Below are positions 30,481 to 38,683 of a stretch of 64,000 nt of DNA, piece by piece; the stretch's first letter is position 1; every line of letters starts with the position of its first letter. The stretch is from assembly GCA_964596695.1 (NCBI GenBank), contig CAZQVE010000002.1, forward strand, positions 172,095 through 236,094, given 5' to 3'. Made by a program: the position numbers and the translations under genes. This DNA is from UBA2112 sp964596695 (lineage in GTDB: Bacteria; Patescibacteriota; Saccharimonadia; Saccharimonadales; Saccharimonadaceae). The notes under the pieces were generated by a model, which was not told the DNA's origin, did not search any database, and was given only the letters and a program-made list of their open reading frames with translations.

Positions 30481-30681
30481 CTATGGATATTGGAAAAGTA
30501 TACCCCAAAGAAACACTGGCCACAAAACAGCCGCAGCTGTTAGTCCGGGTGCAAGGGGTCTCAGGGCGGCGTCATCTTTGGAGAGAACGCCCTTATGAAC
30601 GTTCCAACGAACAAAGAGCCATATGCCGAAGGCTAGCAGAACGCCCGTAGCTAAGTATGCGGCAACAATGCCTAAAACCAT
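30481..30681 (-). CDS. small two-span membrane protein
   Basis: A 66-residue protein with two membrane helices (VLGIVAAYLATGVLLAFGIW; LTAAAVLWPVFLWGILF). The frame extends to 30720, but GGAAAG precedes the ATG at 30681 and the helix begins there. A TATACT -10 lies on the minus strand at 30734-30739, giving a leader of about 45 nt. The AAxLWPVxL segment recurs in the small protein at 31872, hinting at a shared family. Function unknown. Confidence 0.5.
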   Translation of the reverse strand: MVLGIVAAYLATGVLLAFGIWLFVRWNVHKGVLSKDDAALRPLAPGLTAAAVLWPVFLWGILFQYP

Positions 30682-30772
30682 TTTCTTTCCAATCTGTCGG
30701 GGTGCGCAGGATGTGCCCACCTACATTCTGTCTAGTATATTAAAACAGTAAATATAGAAAAAATCAATGAAG

Positions 30773-30778
30773 TACAAT
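30773..30778 (+). promoter_or_regulatory. -10 element, leaderless rnhB-yraN
   Basis: TACAAT ending 7 nt before the ATG at 30786. Confidence 0.55.
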
Positions 30779-30785
30779 TGTCTAT

Positions 30786-31796
30786 ATGATTCTAGGGGTT
30801 GATGAAGTCGGGCGCGGCCCGTGGGCGGGGCCGTTGGTGGTAGGTGCCGTGGTATTGGGTGATATGTTGATCGACGGACTGACAGATAGCAAAAAGCTGA
30901 GCAAGAAACGTCGCGAGGAACTGGACGTTATTATCCGCGAACAAGTAGCTGGTTATGGCTTGGGCTGGGTGCATGCGGAAGAGATTGATGAGATTGGACT
31001 ATCAGAAGCGCTGAAACTCGCAACTAAGCGCGCGGTTGAACAGGTGAAGACACCGTACCATGAAATTATTATTGATGGCACGATTAACTTTTTGGCGGGT
31101 ACTACTAAAGGCAAACATACCACAACTATGAAAAAGGCTGATTTACTGGTGCCAAGCGTTAGCGCGGCGTCTATAATCGCCAAGGTCGCACGAGATAACT
31201 ATATGGCTGAGCAGGATAAGGTATACGAAGGCTACAAGTTCTCGTCGCATGTGGGCTACGGCACGGCTGCGCACCGCGCGGCTATCGAGGAGCTCGGCGT
31301 GACGCCGTTGCATCGGTTGTCATTTGCACCGTTAGCGAAGTATAGGAAACCGAAAAACGACCAGACCGTTCCACGCGCCTCGCTTGTCACACCTATCGGT
31401 GTCGACGGGGGCAGTTCGGCGGATGAAAGGTCTGGCCGTTCTTTGGCTGGCGACAGTCCGAAACGTATTGGTGACATAGCGGAGAACGAAGTCGCGACAT
31501 ATTTGCAGAGGCAGGGTCACGAAATCATCGAGCGCAACTGGAAGACGAAGTACTGTGAAATCGATATTGTCTCAAGCAAGGACGGAACCGTGTATTTTAC
31601 GGAAGTGAAATACCGCAAGCAGCCAAACCAAGGCGGTGGGCTAGCGGCCATCACGCCCAAGAAACTGAACCAAATGAAATTCGCCGCGAAATTCTACGCA
31701 CATACTCAAAAACTAAACGAAAAAGACCTACTCCTCGCGGTTGCGTCGGTCACGGGCGAGCCGCCGGAAGTCGAAGATTTTATCATAATTGATTAG
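30786..31796 (+). CDS. rnhB: ribonuclease HII - YraN nuclease fusion
   Basis: A 336-residue fusion. Residues 1 to about 188 are RNase HII, which removes ribonucleotides from DNA: ILGVDEVGRGPWAGPLVVGA with Asp6-Glu7, LTDSKKLSKKRRE, IIIDGTINFL and KADLLVPSVSAASIIAKVARD. A linker of about 35 residues follows, then a YraN (UPF0102) PD-(D/E)XK-like domain: RIGDIAENEVATYLQRQGHE, KYCEIDIVSSKDGTVYFTEV, and KYR. rnhB and yraN are often neighbours as separate genes; here they are one chain with no stop between. The start follows a TACAAT at 7 nt. The YraN part suggests branch or flap processing coupled to ribonucleotide repair (inference). Confidence 0.88.
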   Translation: MILGVDEVGRGPWAGPLVVGAVVLGDMLIDGLTDSKKLSKKRREELDVIIREQVAGYGLGWVHAEEIDEIGLSEALKLATKRAVEQVKTPYHEIIIDGTINFLAGTTKGKHTTTMKKADLLVPSVSAASIIAKVARDNYMAEQDKVYEGYKFSSHVGYGTAAHRAAIEELGVTPLHRLSFAPLAKYRKPKNDQTVPRASLVTPIGVDGGSSADERSGRSLAGDSPKRIGDIAENEVATYLQRQGHEIIERNWKTKYCEIDIVSSKDGTVYFTEVKYRKQPNQGGGLAAITPKKLNQMKFAAKFYAHTQKLNEKDLLLAVASVTGEPPEVEDFIIID

Positions 31797-31826
31797 CAAA
31801 ATTCTATGTGATATCGTGGTGTATAC

Positions 31827-31843
31827 AGGCGGAGAGTCCGCCT
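31827..31843 (+). terminator. short hairpin after rnhB-yraN
   Basis: AGGCGGA-GAG-TCCGCCT, a perfect 7-pair stem followed by ATGTTTT; a weak terminator or leader hairpin of the next gene. Confidence 0.45.
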
Positions 31844-31871
31844 ATGTTTTATAACAAGTGGAGAAGATATA

Positions 31872-32078
31872 ATGAGACGATTCATCGCCGTATATCTGTC
31901 TTTGGGTGCGGCACTCGTTCTTTACTTACTTCCGGTTAAGGCGAAGACGGGCGTGCGTGAATACGGCTTTGCGTACTTTGTGTTCAGCGCGGTTATGGCG
32001 GCATTGCTGTGGCCGGTCACGCTGTATTTCCAAAGAAAACGGCTGTTGTGGTGGCGTCTGTCACCAAGTCGTCGATAG
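31872..32078 (+). CDS. small two-span membrane protein
   Basis: A 68-residue protein: MRRFIAVYLSLGAALVLYLL, a short loop (VKAKTGVREYG), a second helix (FAYFVFSAVMAALLWPVTLY) and a basic tail (FQRKRLLWWRLSPSRR). GGAG lies about 8 nt before the ATG. Its second helix resembles that of the protein at 30481-30681. A strong terminator follows. Function unknown. Confidence 0.55.
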   Translation: MRRFIAVYLSLGAALVLYLLPVKAKTGVREYGFAYFVFSAVMAALLWPVTLYFQRKRLLWWRLSPSRR

Positions 32079-32091
32079 AGCCGGTGCATCT

Positions 32092-32120
32092 CGGGTGGCA
32101 AGCTGTACGCTTGCCACCCG
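32092..32120. terminator. strong terminator between convergent genes
   Basis: CGGGTGGCAAGC and GCTTGCCACCCG form a perfect 12-pair stem with loop TGTAC, followed by ATTTTAAT on the plus strand. Confidence 0.85.
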
Positions 32121-32135
32121 ATTTTAATATTCATA

Positions 32136-33731
32136 TCAAATGAGTTCGTCTTTTTTCTCGTTGAGGAATTGTGTCCACTGGCGGACGAGGCGGAGGATAG
32201 TTTTGAGGGGCAGTTCGATGAGGATATCGAGTGCCATGGCTACGATGTTGATTTGGCTGTAGCGATAAGATATCTGCTGGCCGACGGCAATGAATGGCAT
32301 GTAGATAATGTCGCGCAGTAGTGATAGCGAACCTTGCGGCGTATTGACGACTTCTAGCTCGTGGATCTGACGACTGAGGCGGAACGCCAGGAAACTGGCT
32401 GTTGATAGGAAGATAAAGAATATAACACCCTGGACAATGTTGAACTCAATACTATAGAGAAGATACGTCAAGCCGGCGAATACGAGTAGAAAGATAAGGG
32501 CATAGACCGTGTTAAAGCCTATTGACGACGAGTCCTTCTTCATTCTGATTGGGTAGGTGTCTTTGTCATTACTAAAGAGCATTGCATTCGCCTGGTTGAT
32601 GACCGCTGACGTGTTGCGGTCGATTGGACGTGATAATGTTAGGCGAGTAAAGGCGATGAAAACGGCAGGGAAGAGGAGGTTGACCAGGAATGGCATCCAC
32701 AGCAGTTCGCCGCTGACAAGCATGTCATACGGAACCTCTATAGCGAACCCAACGATACCCTTGGTAATCAGTAGGAATATAATACTACGTATAATACCGA
32801 TGTCGAGCTTTTTGTCGAGTGCGTTGTATTCGTCTTCGATATGACGATGGAGGTTCTGCTCCAGCGCCTCCGGTGATTTAAGTGACTGTACGGTCATTGG
32901 CGCGTCGGCTCGGTAAAAACCGCTGTAAATGAACCGTAGCGCCGCGCCGTTCTTACTTACGATACGCGTTGCATATACGGTGGTTTTGGTTTCGAAGAGG
33001 TGATCGAGCTTTTGGTTGAATTCTTCAAACTGATGAATATCGTTGATGTCTTGCTTGTAGCTGTCGATTAAGGCGGTTCGGATTGTTGCGTTGTCTGATT
33101 TGAGCAGCGCGCGATGGACGGCGATATAAAGCACGATTGTCATGTCGCTCTCGTCGATTCTCTCGCGGTTCTGCAAAAGCTTCTTTCGGCTTACCCTCTC
33201 GTGCAGGTATGTTACGGCAAAGTGCGCAAACAGCATCTGACGGATATGACTTTGCAAAATCTGTTCGCAACGTACTGCCAGTACGTCGAGCGTCCACTTC
33301 TGGAATGCGTTACGTTTTGCTAAGTTATGTTCGTTTTCGGTGTAGTCCCAGTAGGCGTCGTAGTAGCGCTTGATGTTATGCGCAATCGCCTTGACGTCTG
33401 TCTTAGTGGTGTGGTCGTTTGCTAAATATTCCGACTGGGTGAGTTCAGCGACCAATTCGTCTGCAAGGTGTGTTGTCGAAACTTTTGCATGAAAAGAAAG
33501 CACCCGGTTGAGGTACCGACGAATAGCCCGTTGTTGCAACAGGTCGCTCTCGGCGTATTCCGACGCATTACGCAGCTGTTCGTAGGCGGTAGAAATCGTG
33601 TTTCCGACCGTCGGAACATGGATCGTGTCCTTCTCCCGCCGGGCTAGCGCCTCAGTTTCATATGCGTCAATCTTTTTCAGTGAGTCAACGAGCAGATGCC
33701 CTAATTGACCCAAGTGAGAAGCTTTGTTCAC
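32136..33731 (-). CDS. large unknown membrane protein
   Basis: A 531-residue protein. Residues 1-310 are soluble and mostly helical (STAYEQLRNASEYAESDLLQ, NAFQKWTLDVLAVRCEQILQ). Residues about 310-470 hold two pairs of membrane helices (IIRSIIFLLITKGIVGFAIE; LLWMPFLVNLLFPAVFIAF; VYALIFLLVFAGLTYLLY; VIFFIFLSTASFLAFRL), then an amphipathic region of about 60 residues. I do not recognise the family. The start is GTG at 33731; a perfect TATAAT lies exactly 6 nt upstream, so the mRNA should be leaderless with a GTG start. It follows pepN on the same strand after 58 nt. Confidence 0.6.
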   Translation of the reverse strand: MNKASHLGQLGHLLVDSLKKIDAYETEALARREKDTIHVPTVGNTISTAYEQLRNASEYAESDLLQQRAIRRYLNRVLSFHAKVSTTHLADELVAELTQSEYLANDHTTKTDVKAIAHNIKRYYDAYWDYTENEHNLAKRNAFQKWTLDVLAVRCEQILQSHIRQMLFAHFAVTYLHERVSRKKLLQNRERIDESDMTIVLYIAVHRALLKSDNATIRTALIDSYKQDINDIHQFEEFNQKLDHLFETKTTVYATRIVSKNGAALRFIYSGFYRADAPMTVQSLKSPEALEQNLHRHIEDEYNALDKKLDIGIIRSIIFLLITKGIVGFAIEVPYDMLVSGELLWMPFLVNLLFPAVFIAFTRLTLSRPIDRNTSAVINQANAMLFSNDKDTYPIRMKKDSSSIGFNTVYALIFLLVFAGLTYLLYSIEFNIVQGVIFFIFLSTASFLAFRLSRQIHELEVVNTPQGSLSLLRDIIYMPFIAVGQQISYRYSQINIVAMALDILIELPLKTILRLVRQWTQFLNEKKDELI

Positions 33732-33737
33732 GAGCCT

Positions 33738-33743
33738 ATTATA
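33738..33743 (-). promoter_or_regulatory. -10 element of leaderless GTG-start gene
   Basis: Minus-strand TATAAT, gap of 6 nt (AGGCTC) to the GTG at 33731. Confidence 0.6.
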
Positions 33744-33789
33744 CTCTTATACTCAATAGTATTACAGCGAGGAGTATTGTAAAAAATAA

Positions 33790-36312
33790 CTATTCATCAA
33801 GTGCCAGGAGTGCAGCAACGACTGCATCTTGGTCTCGCTCGATTAGTACGACGCGACCCTCGATCTCCTTGACTCCGACTGCTATGGCGCGGGACAAGGC
33901 TGGAACATCCTTCATAGGTGTGAAAAATTCACGGAATTCGTCGAGCTGTTTTCGGGTAGTGAGCGCGCTGGCACTGTATCTCGGATAGTCATCGTATGAT
34001 TTGTCGCCACCGAAGGTCTTTTCTATCCACTGCCAGTTGTCGCGTATCCACCGCCAAGCGGGTTCGCGGCTTTCGCGACCGCGTGAGAGATAAGCGAACC
34101 AACGGAAAACATCTTGCGGCTTGATTATCTTTGTATCTTTCATGTTATCAAGCAGCTGTGCGATCTTTTCAGGTACGCGCGTACTGGTAACGCCAACACT
34201 AATGTCTTGCCTGAGGTCGGGGGACTGGGTGCTGGTGTACTTCTTGAGCAAGTCGTCCACGACTGCGCCGTCGCCGTGCCGGCTCACCGAACTGATGATA
34301 AGTGAGCGTAGCTCGGGGTTTATGTCTTCAAGCGGGGTGGATTCGTAGATGCTTTTTGCTTTTGCGAGCGCTTCAGGCACCTCGCCGTAGAGTGTTAGGC
34401 TGATTACGATAGCTCGTAGCTTGGCGTCATCTTCTGCCTCGCCCTCTTTGGGCTCCCACCCGAGTCGTTCGTACTGCTTCTTGGCGAGTCGCGCTGAAAG
34501 GTGGCGCAATTTTGTCTCGGCCTCTGGACTGTCTTCGATAAATTTGCGTAGTTCGCCAAGTGCGAGGCTGATGATTCCCCATACGTACTCAAGGCTCTCG
34601 TCCTCATACGCTTCGAGGAGAGGCAGCAGCTGTTCGCTCGGCATGAGCCCACCGCGGGCGAGCAACGTTGCCTCGTCGAGCAGCTGTACGCGGCCAATCG
34701 GGTCGAGAGAGCCGTCGCGTACCTGAGAAATTAATTGTTCGCGGGAAAGATCATCGTAATGCGTGATGAAGTGCGCGCTGTCGGCACGATTGAGACGAAT
34801 AGGTCTGTTTGAGGGATAGGAAATCGAGGGGTTGTTGAGAAGCTTAGGGGCGCCACGGTCGTCACTGTCGAGCGGGATTGGCCACTGCTTGTCGGACGGT
34901 TGGTGTGGACCAACGAAAAACTGTTCTTGGCTAAGTCTTATATTATCTTCGTTGCGTGTGACGGTGACAACGGGGAAACCTGACTGTGAAATCCAGGTAT
35001 TCATGATTGTCTTGACTGGCTGTCCGCTGGCCTTACCCAGGGCATCCCAGAGATCGTTTCCGACAGTATTTTTATACGCATGATCCGCAAAATATTGCTT
35101 AAGACCAGCACGGAAAGCATCCTCGCCGATATAAGATTGGATCATTCTCATGAGTCGCGCACCCTTGGCATATACGATGGCGTGATCGAATAACGTACTG
35201 ATTTCATCGGGGTGGTTAACCTCCACCTGAACCGACTGAACACCTTCGAGCGAGTCACGACGAAGCGCGACAATGGCCTCTTGCGTGGCAAACTCCAGCC
35301 ACATGTCCCACTCTGGGTGGAGCGCATCTATACAGATATACTCCATAACCGTTGCGAAGCTTTCGTTGAGCCACAGGTCGTTCCACCAGGCCATCGTCAC
35401 AAGGTTACCGAACCACATATGCGCGAGCTCGTGCGCGATGACGGTGGCGATATAGCGGCGACTGGAGATACTGGTCGTTTTCGGGTCTGCTAGAAGCGCA
35501 ATCTCGCGAAATGTAATAAGCCCCCAGTTTTCCATGGCGCCGGCAGAGAAGTCCGGCAGCGCCACGAGATCACTTTTGGGCAGCGGGTATGGCGTACTAA
35601 AGTAATCGTTATAGAATTCAATAGCCCGAACAGCAATGTCGGAAGCGAAATCGAGACTTGCAGCTGGCTGAGCCGGGGTCGCCCATATCGTGACATCGAC
35701 GCCGGTGGTTGTCTTGGCGGTTTTGCTCTGGAGTTCGCCAACGACAAATGCTAGTAAGTAAGTGCTCATACGCGGTGTCGTCTCAAAGCGCGTGGTGAGG
35801 CGATTATCCTCGGTAGCTTGATCTTTGACAGGCATATTGGAAAGAACGGTCTGGTCGGGCTCGGATGTTAGCTGCAGGTCAAATGTTGCTTTGGCGGCAG
35901 GCTCGTCGATACACGGAAAAACTTCGCGTGCATGGTGCGACTCAAACTGGGTAGCGAATAATTCTTTCTTGACGCCGTCATGTTCGTAATAGCACGGATA
36001 TAGACCGTGCATCGCATCGGTTATCGTGCCGTTGAACGTAACGTGTACGATATGTTCGCCAGCAGCGAGACCGCCTATCGTTACGGCCAGTTCGTCGTGC
36101 TTGCCGGTTGTGTGTGTTGCTGGCTGGTCGTCAATTGTCGCGGCAGTAACGGTCAGATCCTTGGCGTGCAATTTGATTGGCTGGTTGTCAGCGACGGAGC
36201 TTCCTTGGATCGTGACGGTGCCTTCGAATTTTCGTGCTGTCCCATCGATATCCATATGGAGGTCGTAATGCGTTGGTATGAAGTATTCTATAAGTCGTTC
36301 GACAGTATTCAT
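33790..36312 (-). CDS. pepN: M1-family aminopeptidase
   Basis: An 840-residue M1 zinc aminopeptidase that removes N-terminal residues from peptides. The exopeptidase motif is SAGAMENWGLITFREIALL and the zinc site is IAHELAHMWFGNLVTMAWWN with the downstream Glu in LNESFATVMEY. The N-terminal beta domain and a C-terminal ERAP1-like helical domain are complete. There is no signal peptide, so it is probably cytosolic and recycles imported or proteasome-like products. The start codon lies 6 nt from a palindromic -10 box shared with the divergent nuclease gene. Confidence 0.95.
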   Translation of the reverse strand: MNTVERLIEYFIPTHYDLHMDIDGTARKFEGTVTIQGSSVADNQPIKLHAKDLTVTAATIDDQPATHTTGKHDELAVTIGGLAAGEHIVHVTFNGTITDAMHGLYPCYYEHDGVKKELFATQFESHHAREVFPCIDEPAAKATFDLQLTSEPDQTVLSNMPVKDQATEDNRLTTRFETTPRMSTYLLAFVVGELQSKTAKTTTGVDVTIWATPAQPAASLDFASDIAVRAIEFYNDYFSTPYPLPKSDLVALPDFSAGAMENWGLITFREIALLADPKTTSISSRRYIATVIAHELAHMWFGNLVTMAWWNDLWLNESFATVMEYICIDALHPEWDMWLEFATQEAIVALRRDSLEGVQSVQVEVNHPDEISTLFDHAIVYAKGARLMRMIQSYIGEDAFRAGLKQYFADHAYKNTVGNDLWDALGKASGQPVKTIMNTWISQSGFPVVTVTRNEDNIRLSQEQFFVGPHQPSDKQWPIPLDSDDRGAPKLLNNPSISYPSNRPIRLNRADSAHFITHYDDLSREQLISQVRDGSLDPIGRVQLLDEATLLARGGLMPSEQLLPLLEAYEDESLEYVWGIISLALGELRKFIEDSPEAETKLRHLSARLAKKQYERLGWEPKEGEAEDDAKLRAIVISLTLYGEVPEALAKAKSIYESTPLEDINPELRSLIISSVSRHGDGAVVDDLLKKYTSTQSPDLRQDISVGVTSTRVPEKIAQLLDNMKDTKIIKPQDVFRWFAYLSRGRESREPAWRWIRDNWQWIEKTFGGDKSYDDYPRYSASALTTRKQLDEFREFFTPMKDVPALSRAIAVGVKEIEGRVVLIERDQDAVVAALLALDE

Positions 36313-36318
36313 ATATCC

Positions 36319-36326
36319 AGTATACT
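36319..36326. promoter_or_regulatory. bidirectional palindromic -10 element
   Basis: AGTATACT is its own reverse complement, so it offers TATACT on both strands. Gaps to the two start codons (ATG 36333 plus, ATG 36312 minus) are 6 nt each, placing the two transcription starts on the two ATGs. Confidence 0.65.
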
Positions 36327-36332
36327 AAAAAA

Positions 36333-37034
36333 ATGCATCACGAGGCGTTACGAATTCGGCGTACTGTCGCTGCACTTGTACTGATGGGAGGTGTTGCTGT
36401 AGCTGTTACTGCGTGCGGCGATGTTTGGCAGCCCCGTGGGGAGCAGCCCGTGGCAACAACGACCCACGCAACAGGACAAGCGGCTGATTTACTGGAAACG
36501 TTGCCGATAAAAGGACGTGCGCCAAAGACTGGTTACGAACGCGAACAGTTTGGTGCCGGCTGGTCTACTAAGGACGGCTGCGATACTCGCAACATCATTT
36601 TGCATCGTGACTTACAGCACCCCGTCGTCGGTGACGGGTGCAAGGTATTGTCGGGCACGTTAGACGACCCATATACGGGCAAGACTATTCATTTTGAACG
36701 TGGGGCTGATACGAGTTCAGAAGTTCAGATTGATCATGTCGTGGCACTGAGCGATGCCTGGCAAAAAGGTGCGCAGCAGCTCAGTAGAGAGGAGCGCGAG
36801 AAATTAGCGAATGATCCGTTAGAGTTGCTAGCGGTTGACGGACCGGCCAATATCAAAAAGAGCGATGGTGATGCGGCGACCTGGTTGCCGTCAAACAAGC
36901 CGTTCCGTTGCCAATACGTGGCGCGGCAGATTGCCGTCAAAGCAAAATATCATCTGTGGATGACGCAGGCGGAGCATGATGCGAGCGCGCGTGTCTTGTC
37001 GAGCTGTCCTGATCAGCCGTTGCCTATTGCTTGA
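36333..37034 (+). CDS. secreted HNH-type nuclease lipoprotein (DUF1524/GmrSD_C-like)
   Basis: A 233-residue protein. The N terminus is a lipoprotein signal: RIRRTVAALVLMGGVAVAVT followed by AC, with lipobox VTAC, so it should be anchored outside the membrane by its Cys. The mature part ends in an HNH-like domain: SEVQIDHVVALSDAWQKGAQ (His of the catalytic box), NDPLELLAVDGPANIKKSDG and a WLPSNKPFRCQYVARQIAVK stretch, typical of the DUF1524 family of secreted nucleases. An outward-facing nuclease fits a cell that scavenges nucleotides. The gene overlaps the convergent CNNM gene by 22 nt. Confidence 0.75.
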   Translation: MHHEALRIRRTVAALVLMGGVAVAVTACGDVWQPRGEQPVATTTHATGQAADLLETLPIKGRAPKTGYEREQFGAGWSTKDGCDTRNIILHRDLQHPVVGDGCKVLSGTLDDPYTGKTIHFERGADTSSEVQIDHVVALSDAWQKGAQQLSREEREKLANDPLELLAVDGPANIKKSDGDAATWLPSNKPFRCQYVARQIAVKAKYHLWMTQAEHDASARVLSSCPDQPLPIA

Positions 37035-38011
37035 GCTTGACGCTTGTCGGTCTCGTCTTCGATTTCACGGCCAACGATTTCTTCAATAAGATCCTCGATC
37101 GTAACAATACCAACGATTTTGTCGTCTTTCTCGACAGGTATTAAGTGGGTACCGGTCGTGATAAACCGGCGGAGGAGCGTGTCGAGCGCTGTCCTACTTC
37201 CGACGAGTTGAACGGGGTAAAGGTCGAGGTCGTTGACCAGGTATTCGTTATCGTCAAAGTCCATGTCGACAAGGTCTTTCATGAGCAAGACGCCGTAGCA
37301 CTGAGTAAGGTGTTTATTGAATATAGGTATTCGACTGCGTCCTACTTCCTTGATCTCGTCAATCTTGTCAGGAGATAATGCCGTGTTCGGAGTGAGCCAA
37401 TACACCTCGCTGATCGGGAGGAGAATGTCCTTGACTTTCTTTTCGCTAAGCTGCAGGGCTCCACGAATAATTTCAACTTCGTCGTCGTCCAGCTCGCTTG
37501 CTTGCTGATGAAGATGTTCGCTAATCATGACACCTAGCTCCTGACGCGTGTGAAGCTGAACCTGATGCTTGTCGAACTGGAATAATTTGTCGAGAAGTAG
37601 CTGGAGGGGTTTGGAGATAGGGTAAGTGACGACGATCATCAGTCGCATAGCCGGCGTGAGCAGGGCGCAGTACCATAGTGCCTTGCGGCTGAAGAGTGCT
37701 TGCGGAAATATCTCGCCGAAAATCACCATGAGGAGTGTTGTAATAAGGCCTGCGAGTACGCCGTAGAGGACATTCTCGAGGACGAGTGACGTTGATGAGA
37801 CCGCAGCAACGTTTGTCAGCAAGATAGCAGCGAGCGTTAAGTGGGTGTTTTTTCGTAACGGATAGACCTTCGCAGCGCGATGATTGCCTAGTTTTCGCTT
37901 ACGGCGAAGATCGTCAAGGCTCAGTGACATGAGAGCCACGTTCAGCCCTGAACAGATAGCCGCCAACCCGGTTAGCAGTAGTACGATAACAACGGTAAGA
38001 AGAATACTCAC
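37013..38011 (-). CDS. CNNM/CorC-type membrane protein with CBS domains
   Basis: A 332-residue protein: three to four membrane helices in a DUF21/CNNM domain (MSILLTVVIVLLLTGLAAIC, NVALMSLSLDDLRRKRKLGN, LITTLLMVIFGEIFPQALFS), then a pair of CBS domains (DILLPISEVYWLTPNTALSP; VEKDDKIVGIVTIEDLIEEI). Related proteins are implicated in magnesium or cobalt efflux; the C-terminal CorC_HlyC domain is missing, as the protein ends soon after the second CBS domain. The start is GTG at 38011. No clear ribosome site; a TATTAT lies 12 nt upstream. Confidence 0.85.
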   Translation of the reverse strand: MSILLTVVIVLLLTGLAAICSGLNVALMSLSLDDLRRKRKLGNHRAAKVYPLRKNTHLTLAAILLTNVAAVSSTSLVLENVLYGVLAGLITTLLMVIFGEIFPQALFSRKALWYCALLTPAMRLMIVVTYPISKPLQLLLDKLFQFDKHQVQLHTRQELGVMISEHLHQQASELDDDEVEIIRGALQLSEKKVKDILLPISEVYWLTPNTALSPDKIDEIKEVGRSRIPIFNKHLTQCYGVLLMKDLVDMDFDDNEYLVNDLDLYPVQLVGSRTALDTLLRRFITTGTHLIPVEKDDKIVGIVTIEDLIEEIVGREIEDETDKRQAQAIGNG

Positions 38012-38044
38012 TATATAAGCCCCATAATATATAAATTGCTAGCG

Positions 38045-38473
38045 TTAGTAAAGCCCACGCATACGGCGTTCGTTGGTCTTGAGTTTCTTGCGGTGGCGTC
38101 TTACCTCGCTCGGCTCCTTCTGGCGGCGGAAAATCGATTGCTTTTCAGATTGACGGGCTTTTTCGTCCAGGTCTTGGATATGCTCCAGCTCTTCGTCGGT
38201 CATGAGCGGTTGTGTTGTTGGTTGCGCGTAAGCGACCTTCGCGGTTGCGGCTGCAGCGTGGGCTGCAGAAGTACTTGCGACAGTAGACTCTCGTGGCGCC
38301 TCTGCTTGCTTTAGGAGGGCATCATGCGCCTCCTTGATACGAGCGAACGCCTCTGCGGCTTCGGGCGAGTCACTATGATCCGGGTGGACTTCTTTGGCAG
38401 CTTCGCGGAAAGCTTTCTTGATATCTGCCTGGCTGGCATCTGTGCCAATACCCAGGACTTCGCGATGATTCAT
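38045..38473 (-). CDS. J-domain protein
   Basis: A 142-residue protein with an N-terminal J domain (residues 1-60): NHREVLGIGTDASQADIKKA, FREAAKEVHPDHSDSPEAAE with the HPD tripeptide required to stimulate DnaK ATPase. The rest is an alanine-rich linker and a basic helical tail (RRQKEPSEVRRHRKKLKTNE). The zinc-finger and substrate domains of full DnaJ are absent, so this is a type III J protein with unknown client. The open frame runs to 38587, but a perfect TATAAT lies exactly 6 nt before the ATG at 38473 and the J domain begins there. Confidence 0.8.
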   Translation of the reverse strand: MNHREVLGIGTDASQADIKKAFREAAKEVHPDHSDSPEAAEAFARIKEAHDALLKQAEAPRESTVASTSAAHAAAATAKVAYAQPTTQPLMTDEELEHIQDLDEKARQSEKQSIFRRQKEPSEVRRHRKKLKTNERRMRGLY

Positions 38474-38479
38474 GCACCT

Positions 38480-38485
38480 ATTATA
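38480..38485 (-). promoter_or_regulatory. -10 element, leaderless J-domain gene
   Basis: Minus-strand TATAAT ending 6 nt before the ATG at 38473; it moves the start 38 codons downstream of the first in-frame codon. Confidence 0.65.
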
Positions 38486-38492
38486 ACTGAAT

Positions 38493-38521
38493 TTGCATAT
38501 GCTGATATGGCGTGGTATATT
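38493..38521 (+). promoter_or_regulatory. putative nusA promoter
   Basis: TTGCAT (38493-38498), 17-nt spacer and TATATT (38516-38521). Start near 38528 would give a nusA leader of about 170 nt. Confidence 0.45.
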
Positions 38522-38535
38522 TGATGTAGTACATT

Positions 38536-38557
38536 CCGGCCGGCAGGTCGGATTTTT
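38536..38557 (+). terminator. hairpin with T run ahead of nusA (candidate attenuator)
   Basis: CCGGCC-GGCA-GGTCGG (6 pairs, one wobble) then A and five T. It lies between the presumed promoter and nusA. Confidence 0.45.
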
Positions 38558-38564
38558 ACATTTA

Positions 38565-38579
38565 AAGTTACAGTAACTT
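38565..38579. promoter_or_regulatory. operator-like palindrome upstream of nusA
   Basis: AAGTTAC-A-GTAACTT, a perfect 7+7 inverted repeat with one central base; too tight for an RNA loop, so a protein-binding site is more likely. Confidence 0.4.
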
Positions 38580-38634
38580 AACGCCAAACCCGTGAAGCAT
38601 AGTGTGCGAATGCACTGGCTTTAGGGCGAGGAAG

Positions 38635-38683
38635 TCTCGACTTTGAATTTGCTTCAAAACGAGATTGGAGGGATGACCCCTCC
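38635..38683 (+). ncRNA. hairpins in nusA leader
   Basis: Hairpin one: TCTCG-AC-TTTGAA pairs with TTCAAA-A-CGAGA around a 5-nt loop (38635-38664). Hairpin two: GGAGGG and CCCTCC around ATGAC (38667-38683), directly before the GGAAGG ribosome site of nusA. Confidence 0.45.
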
